Below, one piece after another: positions 23,484 to 36,383 of a stretch of 64,000 nt of DNA. The notes beneath the pieces are model-generated. The model had not been told where the DNA came from, made no database searches, and saw nothing but the letters and a program-made list of their open reading frames with translations. Positions within the stretch are counted from its first letter, which is position 1; every line of letters begins with the position of its first letter. The position numbers and the translations under genes were made by a program. The stretch covers positions 3,348,001-3,412,000 of the forward strand of contig JANCIK010000006.1 in NCBI GenBank assembly GCA_028532985.1. The letters are read 5' to 3'. Origin of the DNA: Stropharia rugosoannulata. Its lineage: Eukaryota; Basidiomycota; Agaricomycetes; Agaricales; Strophariaceae.

Positions 23484-25984
23484 CTACTTAGCACGTAAAG
23501 CCAAGCGTTGTACCTTTTCTACATACGCTTCAAGGCCTTTGTCCCACATTTTCAACTCGCCCTTCTTAGTTACGGTGTATAAAACACCCTTCGGTTGTTC
23601 TTCATCGTCGTCGTCGTCGTCGTCGTCGTCTTCGCCTTCAGGATCGCCTTCTATGACTTGTTGCAAGAACCATACATCATGACTCACAACTACCAGGGCT
23701 CCCTCGAACTCACAGAGAGCCTCCACTAGCGATTCAACAGTCCCCATATCGAGATGGTTCGTAATTTCGTCCAAAAGTAACACATGCGGCCTGTGGAACG
23801 TCACCAAACCAAGCGCCACTCTGTTTCGCTGACCCCCGCTCAGCGTGCGGAGAGGGCGGGTGACAGGGTCACCACTAATTCCACAGGAGCCAAAGTGCGC
23901 CCGAGCCTCCCCAGGAGCGAGCACAACATCGGGGTAGCGCGCCGCGAGCTGTTCCAAAGCCGACAAGTTAAGATCCAACTGGTCGACGGTGTGCTGCGAA
24001 AAGTACCCGATCCGCAGACGGTGGTGTTTCTTCACCTCGCCTGTAGTAGGCGTGAGCACGCCTGCAAGCAGGTTCATCAAGGTGGATTTTCCGCAGCCGT
24101 TAGGACCGAGAAGGCCTATCCGTGCGTAGGGGGCAATGTCAAGCGAGACTTTATTGATCACCATGGGGGACGTTGGCTTTGGGTTGTATCGGAACGAGAC
24201 TTCTGAAAGTTGAAGGAAGGAGCCGCCGGGGAAATTGAATGGCTCTGGGGGTGGTAGATGTATAGGCTGAGTTTTGATGCCTTGGTCGACCACGATCTCT
24301 GCACGGAATCCATGATAACTCTCCTTGAACCGTTTTCCGTCCTCGAGGCGCTCCATTCCCATTCTCTCTAATTTCTAACGTAGGTTTTTATTAGTTTTAC
24401 ATCTTAAAGTGAAGTATCAAGATTTGTACCTTCTTACGGGACGCTACTTGACCGAGCCGCTTGTCGTCCCCCGTTGACTTCGCATGTTGTACGTTGCGTT
24501 GGATACTGGCGTTTATTTCCTTCCGTCTTTTCATTTCAAGCTAAGAGGAATTGTTAAAAAAACTGTTATGGTAGACCAGAATAACTTTCCCACCTCTTTT
24601 AGTCGAGTTTTGCGTTTCCTCTGTTCTTCTGTGGTTTTCTCCCAGTCTTGATAATTCCCGGCATGATAGGTTAACTTCTTATCTCGGAAGATGATTGTCT
24701 CGTCTGTAACAGCGTCAAGGAAGTTTCGATCGTGAGACACAACGACCACTGTTTGACCGTCCGTCTCGTTTTCCAAGTACGTTTGTAGCCAAACGATTGC
24801 AGGGAGATCAAGATGATTGGCTGGAAATTCTTATGTCAGAACTATATCGTGAGCAGAGAAGGCTACGCACTAGGCTCGTCAAGAAGGAGAATATCTGGTT
24901 TGATGAACAGCGCCTTTGCGAGCATCACTCGCATTCGCCAACCGCCACTGAGACCACTGATCTCCTTCCCTTCCTTCTGCAGATCATCCTCCGAAAATCC
25001 AAGCCCTCTCAAAATTGCCTTTGCCCGGGCTTCATCAGCTTCGACATCAATAGTTTCGTATGCCCCAAAAACTTCTGTTATAACGTTGTGGGCCATAGTA
25101 GCTGTGACGTAGGTCTGTGGATCTTGGGATTTGAGGACTGCGAGATCATTCTCAGCAGCCAGCAGCGCCTGCCGGGCGGTGTGTCCTCGCTGGCCTGAGC
25201 GCTTTGTCGCAATCTTTTGAGCTTTGTCCAGAGCGTCTTCAGCACGGGACACAAGTATACTATGGATAATCGTATTTTGGGCAGCTTCGGAGGTTTTCTT
25301 TGCTGCGATGCCTTGCAGAGCTGGAAGAGGATTAAATATATGCGCGACTTTTTCCGGAATGTATGCTGATCTGACCTCGCGCTTCTCGTAGGATACGCAC
25401 GCGTTCGGGATCCGCGCTCAATAGTTCCTCTAAGATTGTGCGCCCTGCAGCGACATCTTCCAGCTGTGCAATATGCAGGAAGCGTACATTTTGTGGCAGA
25501 CCAACGAGGACATTGTTGCCTAGCGCGGACATAAGAACTGGCAACGTTGTGTTAATCATGGCTTTCGATACCCAACTAGTAGCGCAAATACCAGACTTTC
25601 CAACGCCATTTTGTCCAACCATTCCATAGCGGACGCCTGCTTTCAAGCGCAGATGGGCATCGGCGAGGAGCTCCTTATTGTTCACACTGACAAACACGCC
25701 TTTGATATCGATATCGATGTCGGCCGCGTCGAACGTCTCCCGATGAAACCGACTCTGCTGAGAATAGGCCACAATTTCTGGGGCGGCCAGTGTACCGTCA
25801 TTAGCAGTTGGTGATGCTGTACTTTCAGCCTTCTTTTTCGTCTTAGATAGCCGCGACTTGCTAGATTGCTGCCGCGAAGTGATTTTGTTATTGATACATT
25901 CAATCACTCATTGCATTTGGACATACATACCTTCGTGGCGTCTGTAATATGCAGTGACGATACGGCGGCTGTGGTGGAATCCAT
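23484..25984 (-). CDS. ABC-F family ATPase (translation-type, no membrane domain)
   Basis: Minus-strand gene starting MDSTTAAVSSLHITDATK at 25984. NBD1 has Walker A GQNGVGKSV (split by a short intron), QVED-like LHIAQLEDV, signature LSGGW and Walker B ILLLDEPTNHLDLPA after splicing at about 24870. NBD2 has GPNGCGKSTLMNLLAG, signature LSGGQRNRVALGL and LLLDEITNHLDMGTVESLVE, then VVVSHDVWFL. The lysine-rich linker RKRKTRLKEV lies between, as in all ABC-F proteins. These cytosolic proteins act on ribosomes (Gcn20, Arb1, New1 relatives). The closest type seems to be the Gcn20-related fungal group without the long Gcn1-binding N-terminus, but this was not checked by alignment. Two oddities: Pro to Ile in the second DEPTNHLD box, and an Asp run of nine residues near the C-terminus coded by a trinucleotide repeat. 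Confidence 0.85.
23604..23632 (-). repeat. Trinucleotide repeat coding a poly-Asp run
   Basis: Repeated CGT/TCG triplets on the plus strand read as nine Asp codons in the ABC-F gene. The run is in frame and could vary in length between strains. Confidence 0.7.
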
Positions 25985-26828
25985 TATTATGTATGGTGTT
26001 TTCTTCGCGGATATAGCAGGTATATTGGTCGTCTGTTAGTAGCTCTTGCAACATGTTTTTCTAATGGACCGTGAGTCACTCATGCCCGGATCCGGCGGGG
26101 TCCGCTACATACAAAATATGACATGGGTGTGGCGTTTCTTTGGAGTGACAGTAGACCTGGGTAGTGACTCGACAATGCAGGTAACAAAAGTTAACCCAAA
26201 CGTTTGCGTTTCGTTCAAGTTCGAAGGGAAAAGGCAAGGACATGGCTGGAAAGAGGGCAAAAAGGGAGCAACTTGAATGAAGTCAAGGGTCAAGTGACCA
26301 CGAGCCCTCCTGACTCCATGATCGAAGGGTTCTTAAAATGCGGAGCAACAGCAAGACCTAATGTATCTCCCATATCTTTATAATTATGACACGCTTTTGT
26401 ATGTAGGTGTTTGGCTGACGGAGTCGCGGCATGCAGGCCTGGGTTTGAGCTGGTTATGGAGTGACAAAAGGAGGTGAAATGCAATGCAATGGTCTGATAC
26501 CGCCAACCAAACCAATCACATATAGTACGCTATGTGTGTAGCACTACTATCGTACTTTTGCCAAACTTTTGCATCAACGGCCAATCGGCGGCTGGCACTT
26601 TATGAGTCTATAAGCACCGCGCGCTGATTGCGCGGCGCGTTACTAACAGTGCCGTGACGCTTCATATTATACTATTTACAAATGCTTTACAACATTACTT
26701 ACATACTACTTTGTTTACTGTGTATGCCCCAAGCCGCAGCGTAGCGAGGCGGAACTTGTTTTTTGTATATTTACAACGGTTCTTTACAAGTTCAGCACTG
26801 ACATTACAAAGATTAATTGTTTTCAGTG
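25985..26828. other. Intergenic between the ABC-F and methyltransferase genes
   Basis: About 840 bases. No exons were recognised. A GC-rich potential hairpin (GCGCGC...GCGCGGCGCG) lies at about 26619-26640. The start contains the ABC-F promoter. Confidence 0.4.
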
Positions 26829-27609
26829 CTAAGCGGTAGTTTTGATACTGAGTATCCAATGGAATTCCTCCTCCGCCGTTCCTACCGCTACAGACGTCGC
26901 CGGGTCAAGCTTATCCACAACTGCTTCTTCTTCAATTATACGCATATTTTTACCATGCGATTTCAAGAGCGCTCTGTTACCATCCTGACCCAGGGACTCC
27001 CAAAACATTGTTTCTCCCAGCCATTCTTCGAAAGCCATCGCAGGCTCTCCGGCAGGAAGGCAGAACAAAAAGTATCCGCCTGGCTTCAGCCAGCGCTCAA
27101 TCTTCGTCACCATTTCCTGCTGCTCTGCCTTTTGCAGGTGCATCAGGCAGTACATGGCTAGCACCGCGTCAAACGATTCTGGAGGAAAATCGACCGAGAG
27201 CATATTGCTGTGTATGAAGGTAGCCTGGGGTAGGTTCTGGCGGGCGAGTGAAAGCTGCTCGGAGGATATGTCTATGCCTGTTATCCTGCAATCGCGTGCT
27301 GCGAACGGAAGTGTACCGAGGCCTCCTCCGCAACCGACCTCCAGGACATGGTCGCCTGGCTGCAGGGTATCTGCGAGTTTTTGCACATGCCTCAAACGGG
27401 TGGCAGAGGGCCGAGTGCTGTACAGTGAATGATATACGGGGGCGATTTTATCGTAGGACGCCTCTACTACGCTTGCGCTATCAAGGGAGTTCTCAGTTAC
27501 TTGGTTGTATTATTGTGATCTTCCCAAAACCTTCCCACCACAGATCATAGACAAACAATGCTACTTACTACGGGGTTCCATGCTCTTTAGCCATGGGGAC
27601 TTGTTCCAT
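26829..27609 (-). CDS. Class I SAM-dependent methyltransferase
   Basis: Two exons. Exon 1 from 27609 reads MEQVPMAKEHGTPY. After a GTAAGT intron, exon 2 continues ASVVEASYDKIAPVYHSLYS into the Rossmann fold. Motif I is VLEVGCGGGLG, the acidic end of strand 2 is GIDIS, then HSNMLSVDFPPESFDAVLAM (motifs II/III region), HL near YCLMHLQKAEQ, and motif WLKPGGYFLFCLPAGE. The C-terminus is HWILSIKTTA at 26829. All SAM-binding positions expected in the family are present. The substrate is unknown; it resembles the UbiE/COQ5-like and small-molecule methyltransferases. About 215 residues long, no targeting signal seen. It is divergently placed to FunK1 copy A with about 580 bases between the starts. 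Confidence 0.82.
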
Positions 27610-28191
27610 GCTATGGATTTTCGTTATTCCACCTGGGCCTTGAATATAGTATATCACATACTAGTTGTATACTAGATTCAAGCCTCTAATCAACCTTGGA
27701 TCAACCTCTGATCTCCGACATCGACGGTTGACGGCGTGGGACTTGCAATTGATCCACAGTCATCTCATATTTTTCAATTATCATACCTGTCTCTGTGTAA
27801 ATGACATACTTACGACTACTCAAGGGCCTTGAATTTTTTGAAAATCGATTCAAATTGCTGACAGCTGTCATAATTCACAGCCTGCGCTCTGATCATATCA
27901 CCGTTGTATCAACCATTTATTACCCAGTAAGGCATGTTGATTATCGCAAATTCTGCCGTGGCTACTTTACTTGTACTTTACCTTCCCAAGGCGAGGTGGC
28001 TTCTTTTAATCCGATAACGATCATCAAGAGGCGGCTGCACAGTGCCAACTTCCATCCCTTTTGAGACAAGAACAATGCATATCGGAACGACTGTTTTACG
28101 TACACATATTACACGGCTTCAGCGGGACTAATACTCAGAAGGTACTTAAGGTCTAACTAGGAGAAATATCGCCCTACAAGAGATATTTCAC
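27610..28191. other. Divergent promoter region between the methyltransferase and FunK1 copy A
   Basis: About 580 bases, AT-rich, with no recognised exon. Both neighbours start outward from it, so it should contain two promoters. Confidence 0.4.
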
Positions 28192-31029
28192 ATGTCAGAC
28201 AACATCGAACCTCTCTTATCGAAATTGTCAGTTTTAAGTTCACCTTCCAGTGGCAAGGTCGCAAGCGCGTCGAAGGCACGTTCGCCGAGAAACTACCTGT
28301 GAGTGGTGTTGTCTATATATAGTTGTGGTATAATCACGTGCTGATACGTGATATATACAGTGCTAAGGACGTGGCTCCTAACATCACAGTCGACTTACAG
28401 GATTCCAAGATGTGCAAGCAACGCGATTTCGACCGCTTTCTTCAATATTTCCTGTCTCTTTGCCTGAACGGAGAAAAGAAGACCGAGTACGACACGATTC
28501 AGAGCGCCATTGAAAAATTGCAGACTCAACGCTATGTCGGCGCCAAGGAATCTCCAGTTGATCCCAAGGAGACAGAACTGATTAAGAAGCGCGACGCTTT
28601 GCTTCAAACTCTTCTCGAGCAATGCCTGACTCGTGTGCTGGACGTGGCAAACGACGGAAGCATGAAAGAATTGCTTAAAGCATTGTGAGTCCTATTTGGT
28701 CCCCTGGGATAAGTTTGTTTGACCGACAAACTGTGCAGCGAAGAGAGCTTGCAGGAGGTAGAAGTTGAAAGCTACGAGCCGTACCTCAACGTATGCAACA
28801 AGGCTTACGAATTGCTAGCCAAACTTGACTCGCAAACCGACGCCCCGCGAACTGAAATACGTTCTAAATTGCGTTCCAGCAAGCCATGTAATTTTCGTAA
28901 CAAAGCTCCGTTTGACCTCTGTGAGGCTCGCTCAGATCCCAAAATCATCTCAACTACGTATCAGGATGAAAATGGCGTGTCCATCAACACTGAGCGCAAG
29001 CCAGACCTTATTAGGACCTCCAGCGCCGCTGCCAATGCTGTTCGTCCTGGAAATTCTGAACCGAAATTCAAGTGGTACCAGGTCCTTTCCTGCACAGAGA
29101 TGAAGCGAAATCGCAACATTAGTTCTGCTGCTAAGGATGCGTTGAAACCCGGCGCACTATTTGATACTAAGCGCAAGATTGGTGGGGACGTGGATGCCAA
29201 GGAATCGCAAAACATGACCACTTCTGCTCCCTCTACGAACAAATCTGTAACGTCTTCCTTATCAAAACTACGATCACCCGACACATTGGGCGTGAATAAT
29301 GTCAGTAGGAATAATTCTTCTGGGAAGCGGTCTCGGGATGACTCTCAGAACGATGGACGCTCGGAGAAAAAACGCTCGAGGACCGCTCTTGAAGCCAGTC
29401 CGACCAGCACTACCGACGCGTCCCAACAGGCAGATGTCCAACTTGCAGGTTATGCTATGGAAATGCTTTCATACGGCGTAGGTGTACATCATGTCATCAA
29501 TACTCTCATTACTGGTGGGTTTTAGTTATGTTGGTCTCTTTATTTTTCTGATTAATTTGCCAGGTGAATATTTAACAATTTGGTACTATGACCGCCAGGG
29601 CATAATCAAGTCGAATTGTGTCAGTTTTATCGCGGATTTCCCCCGTATTCTTGTGCTCCTCTTTGCCTTTCAACGTTTCTCGCTCGAGGATTGGGGCGTG
29701 ATTCCCAGTCTCAATCCTGATGCCTGTCGTGGTCTTGCAGCATCAAGCGAACCAGTCGCGCCCCATTTCCTCTCCCTCAAACCGCATCTCTTCGAGGAGA
29801 AGGGGTATGGATGTGACAAATCGTTGGGTGATAGCATTACCCTCGAACGCGTGTACTTGTCACCGCATCCTCACACAATAAGCGGCCGAGCGACATCTGT
29901 ACTTCAGTGCGTCAATGACGACATGCAGCTTGCTTGTAAAATCTCCAACCCAGAGGTCCAACGACCCAATGAGGGCGACATGCTGGCTCTTATCGACGCA
30001 TTGTGCACAGAGAAGGACGAGACGATGAAAAAATGTGTACCGACAGTTTATTTTCGCGGTGATCTAAAGGGATGTTTTACATTGCGCGTCCGAAGCGTAC
30101 TCGGACTGGACGCCAGGGGATTTCGCGCACTCCGGATTCTCGTTCTTCAGAAGCTAACCCCAATTACACAGTTAAAGGGGCGTGAGTTTGTCAAAGCATT
30201 GTTTGACGTTGTAACATGTACGTTGCTGTTGAACTGCTGCCCGTTGTCGTTAACACATTCTTTAGGTCATGTATTTCTTTGGAGATATGGGATTGAGCAC
30301 GGCGACCCTAGCCTCTGGAACATAATGTACAGCCCCACTGATCAGTGCGGCGTGCTGACCGACTTTGACCTGTCCACTGTTCAGTGGCTGGAACGTATTC
30401 ATGGCAACCAGCGAACCGGTACTGTTCCATTTATGGCCCTTGGCCTATTAACAAATGATTACTGGGACGGAGAACTGACTCGATACTACCACCATGAGCT
30501 TGAAGCATTCCTATGGGCTCTGCTCTTTGTCTGTCTTTGCTATGAAGGCGGTAAACGTGTCTCTCCATCCAATAATGCACCGGGCCGTAAAGTGATCGGT
30601 GCCGACCACACTAATCTGTGGCTTGACCCGGACTTTGATACTGTCCGCAGCGCAAAACTTAATTTTCTCAGTCGAAATTTCCTGACAGAAATCTCACCGA
30701 TGGTCACCCCCGATTTTTCTGACGTGACAACATTGTTTAAGGACCTTTACACGCTTACACGACGTTTAATTAACAAAAGCATCGATAATTTAGCACAGAC
30801 TCCGATTCCAACAGAACAGGATCATTTGGACTTTTCTGCCGAGTATTGGACCTCATTTTCAGAAGTTCTGAAATCACCGCCATTTGAATTCCTCGAGACA
30901 GCCCAAATCAACAACTTCGAGAAATACAAGCCTGTCTTTGACGACAAAGTACTTAAGGGTGTCGACTTTTTCGAGGAAATGAGAGTTCTACACAACAAAG
31001 TATTGGGTGGGGTAGAAGCTGTAGATTGA
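28192..31029 (+). CDS. FunK1 protein kinase, copy A (full length)
   Basis: Five exons: 28192-28298, 28361-28684, 28739-29514, 29564-30217 and 30266-31029, coding 874 residues. It starts MSDNIEPLLSKLSVLSSPSS. The N-terminal helical part includes CKQRDFDRFLQYFLSLCLNG, then a Ser- and Lys-rich linker with basic runs (GKRSRDD, KKRSR) that could be a nuclear signal, then the FunK1 kinase domain (Pfam 17667 type). Kinase features: ACKISNPE in the N-lobe, catalytic loop EHGDPSLWNIM (Asp and Asn kept, Arg of HRD replaced by Gly), TDFDLS in place of DFG, and RYYHHELEAFLWALLFVCLC, a FunK1 hallmark. FunK1 kinases are strongly expanded in mushroom-forming fungi; their targets are unknown. The frame is open throughout, so the copy looks functional. 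It forms an inverted pair with copy B. Confidence 0.85.
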
Positions 31030-31939
31030 CCAACTTGTCCTTCCAAACTTTATATTTTTCATGTAAGTCGTCGATGTAATCTACATAATTCTAGCTTGCT
31101 TCGAGCAACCTCTCCCCACCAATCCCTTATGTGTATACTCATAGACTCTATTCACTGTTTACTTTCCCTATGTCCTTCTGCTCCAATATATTTGTTTTCT
31201 TTTATTCTTGTATCTTTATCTGATACGCGGTCGTGAAATTAGATAGAAGGTAAGCTCTCTCCCTTGCATGAAGGTCTACATCAACCAAAACTTGTACTTG
31301 TCTTCCGTGTGATACAAACCCACCACCAGCCTGCTGACTAGACGACCCATCTACCGCAGCGCCATCCATTGCTTAAGTGCTCAAGAGTCAAGCACCATCT
31401 CTCATACGCCCATGCACTTAGACGTACACATCATACATCTACACACATACCTCATACACGGAAAGCCACGAACATGTACCCTTGTGCATCCCTCCGAGCC
31501 GTGCCCGTGGGCTTGATGAGCGAAACAGGCGAAGGGGCGGGCCTGGGCGGGCGTGCTCGGACGACGAGGTGCCAGTGCCAAGGCTAGCGGAGCGCTTCGC
31601 GATCTATACACCTCTGACGCGCGAGGCCGTGTTAGCTTGCTCGCACCAGGCTGCTGTACGTATGTGCGCACGTTCTCGCCGCAATGTTGCACCCTCAGAT
31701 CAACGCCCTGCCTTGACAAGATCTGCCCGTAATACTCAAGTAATACTAATCAATGATTGCCCTGCCAGAAACATTTTACATTGGTGACTGGGGGGCCGAG
31801 AAATTGACCACTGTCAAGTCTTAAGTACAGAATATCTATGCGCACCAATTTAAAATCAGCATGGTCCAGATGGTTGAAGTGTATCATGAGATAATCATGC
31901 GATATAGAATAAGCGACTTACATCCTAGATAAATCCTAC
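31030..31939. other. FunK1-A 3' region and unassigned sequence
   Basis: The first about 170 bases match the 3' flank of FunK1-B (both begin GACCAACTTGTCCTTCCAAA and stay similar through an AT-rich stretch), so they are part of the duplicated unit. The remainder (about 31.3-31.9 kb) has only short open frames with no recognised content. Confidence 0.5.
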
Positions 31940-33996
31940 TCAGTGCTTGCGATACCTGCCACCACTAACAACACCCCCCTTTGCCTTGATAGCTGCCTTT
32001 TTGCGCTCGCGTTCCTCCTCGCGAGCCTGAGCACCGCGAACACGCGGGTCGATGACCTCGTAATCCCGCTCAGCCTTGTCCGTCTCCTCCTTGTTACCCT
32101 TGGGAAAGTGCAGCGCATGGGCCATGAATCCCGTGTCGTCGTCAACTTCCATACCCTCGTCCTCACCCGTATCTGCCGGAGGAGGTGCATCCCCTTCCCC
32201 GGTGCCCTCCTGATTATCTTCTGGTTCATCAGCGAAGACAGTACCTTTGAGCTTCCCGCGGAAACTGTTTAGGGCGGCTAGCACGTCACTCTCGTCGCGT
32301 TTCCTGCCCTTCTTATGCAGTCCTCTGCTACCAGCGTACTTAGCAAGCTCCTCTCCTAGGTAGGACTTCTTCGGTTTCTTTCGCGCTGACTCCTCGTCGC
32401 TGTCCCCTTCACGACGTTTTTGCAGCTTGCGAATTTCTGCTTCCATCTTTTCGATTTCAGCCTTCCTAGAGTTTCTATAAAGACGAATAGTTATCTTAGT
32501 TATATATTGAGCAAGGCAAAGCGAAGAGATTGCGTACTCAGAAGATGCTTGTTCACGGGCATGCTGTTCCCTGATTTTTGAGATATCATCTTTTTCTTCT
32601 GCCTTTTTCTTTGCTGATGCCTCCGACTACCGGAATCGGATTAGTAGACAAACATGGTTGCAGAAAGGATGCTAACATGCCTTTGGAGGTTTAGGAGCTC
32701 CTGAAGCATTCGTGGAACGTTTGCTCGATTCCCCTCGAGTAACGAAGTCCGGAATAATGGCTGATTTCTTGGGATTATCTATCACTGAAATCGAGTTAGT
32801 ATTGAAAAGAACGGGGGCAATGTCTGGAACCCACACTCTGGACGGTATATAGGTTTCTTTACGAAAGTTTCGCTCTCCTCTGCCCCTTCTTCGGCACCAA
32901 AGCTCAGCAATTTGACATTCCTAAGCAACTATGAAAGGTTGATCAGGACGCATATACTTCAATTCAACGAACTTTTTAGCACCCCGCCGTCTTTGCTCGT
33001 CCTCGCGCTCCTTCTGTGCCTGCTCTTTCGCTCGCTGTTGTGCCCGTTTTTCAGCAGCGGTAATACGCGGTACGATATCGTCGTACGGATTGTCGACTAT
33101 CCGGACAGATTTGATCTTCGGGGGGCTACGAAAACTTGGTTAATATATCCTATAGTGTGCTATTGTTGTGACTTACTATACAGGGCGACCATCCCCATCA
33201 AGTTCTACATCGAAGTGAGCCATATCAACGATGGTCGCGTACGATAGACGTACCCATTTCTCCAATCTTCATAACGTCTGCATCGTAAGGTCAATACTCA
33301 TTACTTGAAAGAAGATGAAGACATACTGTATACCGTATCACCAACACACCGGCCAAATAGAGTGTGCTTTCCATGCAGCTCATCTGCCCTGTCTGGAAAG
33401 CGCGTAAATCGATGCGAAACCTAACGAAACTAGCCTTACGAACCGAGAGTTATGAAAAATTGTGAATCGTTAGAGTTCTTCTTCCCATTATTCGCCATCC
33501 CGACCAAACCTCGATGGGCAAAGCGAAGTCTTGGGTGAATTTCATCTTCAAAAGGCTCTACACGGATATGAAGCAAATTAGCCATATACGTTGACAAAGA
33601 GCAGCATACTACACACCTCCATAGAAGGACTCGCCCCCGCCTCCTGTTCCCGTTCGGTCGCCCGTTTGTACAAGAAATCCCGGAACAACTCTGGAAGACA
33701 TTAGGTCGAGCATAACAGGCCATTTTGAAGTGCATACCGATGAAATAAAACACCATCATAGTACCCTAAATATAGGTTCAGTGTACTGCTGAGATTACCT
33801 CAATGGGAACTCACAAACCCTCCATCGCAAGCGCAAGGAAGTTACGACATGCCTTTGGTGTTTCCTGGCCAAAGAGTGTCATTCTTTGTATCCGTCAAGT
33901 GCATATATTGCGCTTACATACCTTTGACCAAAGCTCTATCTCAATTTCTCCAGCAGTTGTATCAAGTATCACCTTTCCGTGGGTGGGTAGCGCCAT
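31940..33996 (-). CDS. CWC27: Spliceosome-associated peptidyl-prolyl isomerase CWC27
   Basis: Starts MALPTHGKVILDTTAGEIEI at 33996, typical of the CWC27 cyclophilin (GKV..TTAGEIEIELWSK). Further exons give FVGG-like flanks around FEDEIHPRLRFAHRGLVGMA, NNGKKNSNDSQFFITLG (active-site region, 33440-33540) and DELHGKHTLFG (about 33360-33400). The C-terminal half is highly charged: ARKKPKKSYLGEELAKYAG and ERDYEVIDPRVRGAQAREEE, the latter a conserved end motif of CWC27. The protein joins the Bact spliceosome; the human homologue lacks isomerase activity because of a changed catalytic tryptophan. Nuclear; constitutive. About nine short introns; exact borders in the middle (32.5-33.4 kb) were not all resolved. 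Confidence 0.85.
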
Positions 33997-34558
33997 GTCG
34001 AAACCCTTGAAGAGTGAGCGGGTTGGCGGAAGATGCGAATGAGGCGCGCGTGCATCGTTGATGCAAGTCACGTGTAACACTAAGTTAATGACTTCAAACA
34101 CGGCGTTGGAGTCTACCTCAAGTCTACCTGGAGGATGTATGCGATGAATATATATAAGATCAGACCACCTACATACAGCGTTCCTCAGCCAGAAAAAATA
34201 ACAACAACAACGCAGGATCGTTATGCAGTGACGTGCTCGTGAAAAGGTATCGGCGCTCTTAGAAAGGATTGAATTCAATCACGTTTCTGGCCTCCTTCTT
34301 CCTTGTACTGTTTTCCTTCAGGTGGTGTTTATCTGGCATCATTATAATCCCAGCTTGGTCAAAGTACTGCGTCATTCAACGTATCTCTGTTCGCCTGCCA
34401 GAGGACGTGCCAAACCGTGGATTTCTGGAAGCCTCTGGGGCCGTACGACTGACGTAGTATAGACTCACTCAATCTCCATTTCTCTTCCCTAGGGAACCTT
34501 GTTCCTAGGCTTTGCACGAATCCTTTATAATGTCTGCCTACACTGTGAACGACGTTAG
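33997..34558. other. Divergent region between CWC27 and the membrane protein gene
   Basis: About 560 bases. It should include the CWC27 promoter and the missing 5' exon or exons of the plus-strand gene. A frame opening with a hydrophobic stretch at 34269 (MNSITFLASFFLVLFSF) was seen but not joined convincingly. Confidence 0.35.
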
Positions 34559-36078
34559 GCACCTCTCATTCAATTCGTACTACTCACCAATTTGAAATTA
34601 TCACCAAAGTACAAGGTGAGCAGATTTATCTGTCTCGACACGCAGGAGCGACCGTTGATTTATTCGCGTTATCCCTACAGTCCGACGGGCTGATGAACAC
34701 TCTTAAACAACTACTTAATGCTCACTCCAACTTTACCCTGGATTTCTCAGGCGTCATAAACCTTTTTGGAGGCGAAGAGTCTTTTGGGGCGACAAAAAGT
34801 GTACATCTCATACCATCTCGACGGTTTCTCGGCTGGTACAACTCCCCAGGGAGCTACTTTACTGCAAAGAAATACGGCATTCTAACCAACTCTCTCCTGT
34901 GGAGAGTCCCAATTGCGGGTCCCACTATCCAACCAGGTGACCTACTGCAAACGGATAGTAAAGGACCGGAGCTACGATACGTTGGCCTCTACAGCGGCAC
35001 TCGATGCAACCCACCTGGACACTTTTCCCGTTTGATCTCTCGCTATTGTGACAAGGCCCCATTCGACAATTCGCTGGACGACGGGGAACCAAACAAAGGT
35101 GGACCTTCTGTTACCCTGCTGCGCTTTGGAGATACCGTCCCCCTTGCTGACTGGGCGGAGGACACGCAGGTACCTACCAGTAGCTTCCCGACAATCTCAG
35201 TGCCAGGGAAAGTGGCGGCATACTTCACTATACTCGTTTCAGTACTGCTCTGCATATTGTCAGCTTTAATTGGCGACTGGTTTGCCTTTGCTGTGATCTT
35301 GCTTGGGCTATTGGTGAATGGTGTATCGCTGGTCGTACTAGGAAAAGGAATTCTGCGGATCAAACTCTCCCAAGCGGACCTCTCCTCACCTCCGGGAGAT
35401 GGAGTTCTATTTGACGGCAACTCTATCATCCTATTAATAGGCCCAGAGCGCGTCATCTCTACAATCCTTCGATCTCAATACAGCTTGGAGTTCGATAGCG
35501 ACCCGCAGCATCATCAAATTGGTTTATGCTCCATTGCCCTCCTTCTCCAGTCCATACTGCAGGTTCTACTCGTCCCACAGGCCCAGTTAATTGGGCAAAT
35601 TCTTTTCCTTGTAACGTTAGCCGTGTCATGGATATACAATGGCTACCTCGCGTCACAGGATCAGCAAGATATCCAAACAAACATTCTCTTTTCGATCATT
35701 GGCGAGCCCGTCAAACACAAAGTGCACACGGACAAGTGGGCAAAAGCTGTGGCCTTCACCATGTTCTCTCTTGCGTCCGCGAAGCCCCCGGACTCGCCAT
35801 ATGCAGTGCCAGAAGACGTGATCCATGAACTCGTTCCGAATAATACGCCAACTTGGAATATCTGGAAGACCTGCATCTCTCAAGCTATCAGAGAAGGGAA
35901 ACGGCCGTTAGATATTTTGATAAATGCTCATTCTCTAACCAAGTACTCGGTACCACAAGACGAGGTATTCGCCACTAGACTGGTGCAATCAGCAGACCAG
36001 GTTTATGACAAAGTGGATGTCATTAAATCCTCCTTTAAGGTGCCGCCTACCATTTTGCAGTCTCTAACTGGTGTCTAG
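34559..36078 (+). CDS. Multi-pass membrane protein of unknown function (5' end incomplete)
   Basis: One long exon of 461 codons from the Met at 34693, joined through a 32-50 bp type intron to an upstream exon (from about 34559) that reads THQFEIITKVQG and continues ATVDLFALSLQSDG in frame. The true first exon was not found. The N-terminal third includes RFLGWYNSPGSYFTAKKYGI and a hydrophobic pair near residues 175-225 (VAAYFTILVSVLLCILSALI, then FAFAVILLGLLVNGVSLVVL), followed by a second pair near 280-325. The C-terminal region is soluble and helical. The family seems common as hypothetical proteins in Agaricomycetes, but I recognise no function. Confidence 0.65.
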
Positions 36079-36383
36079 TCCTTGTAAACGTATGTACATT
36101 GTATGTACACATGCCTAGACTGTATGTGAACCTCGCTATCATGTTTCATTACTTATTTCGCTTATATGATATTATTTACTTATTCATTGCACCAAACATT
36201 GAAAGTCAAAATTAAGATATAGAGTATGGTAAAACTCGTGGCCATATATTCGTGCTGCTTAGGTCCAGCAGGATTAAAGTGTGCAGTCGGCTACAATTCG
36301 GCCTGATCCAATACAACTGAACATTATGGAGTGGAGTACCCTGTCAATCGCAGGTTGTTCTCATGAGCAAGATAGATTATTGC

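Noticed and set aside
26619..26640. GC-rich hairpin-like sequence as a terminator
   Set aside because: Intrinsic terminators of this kind are bacterial; the neighbourhood is a eukaryotic intergenic region with no T run after it.
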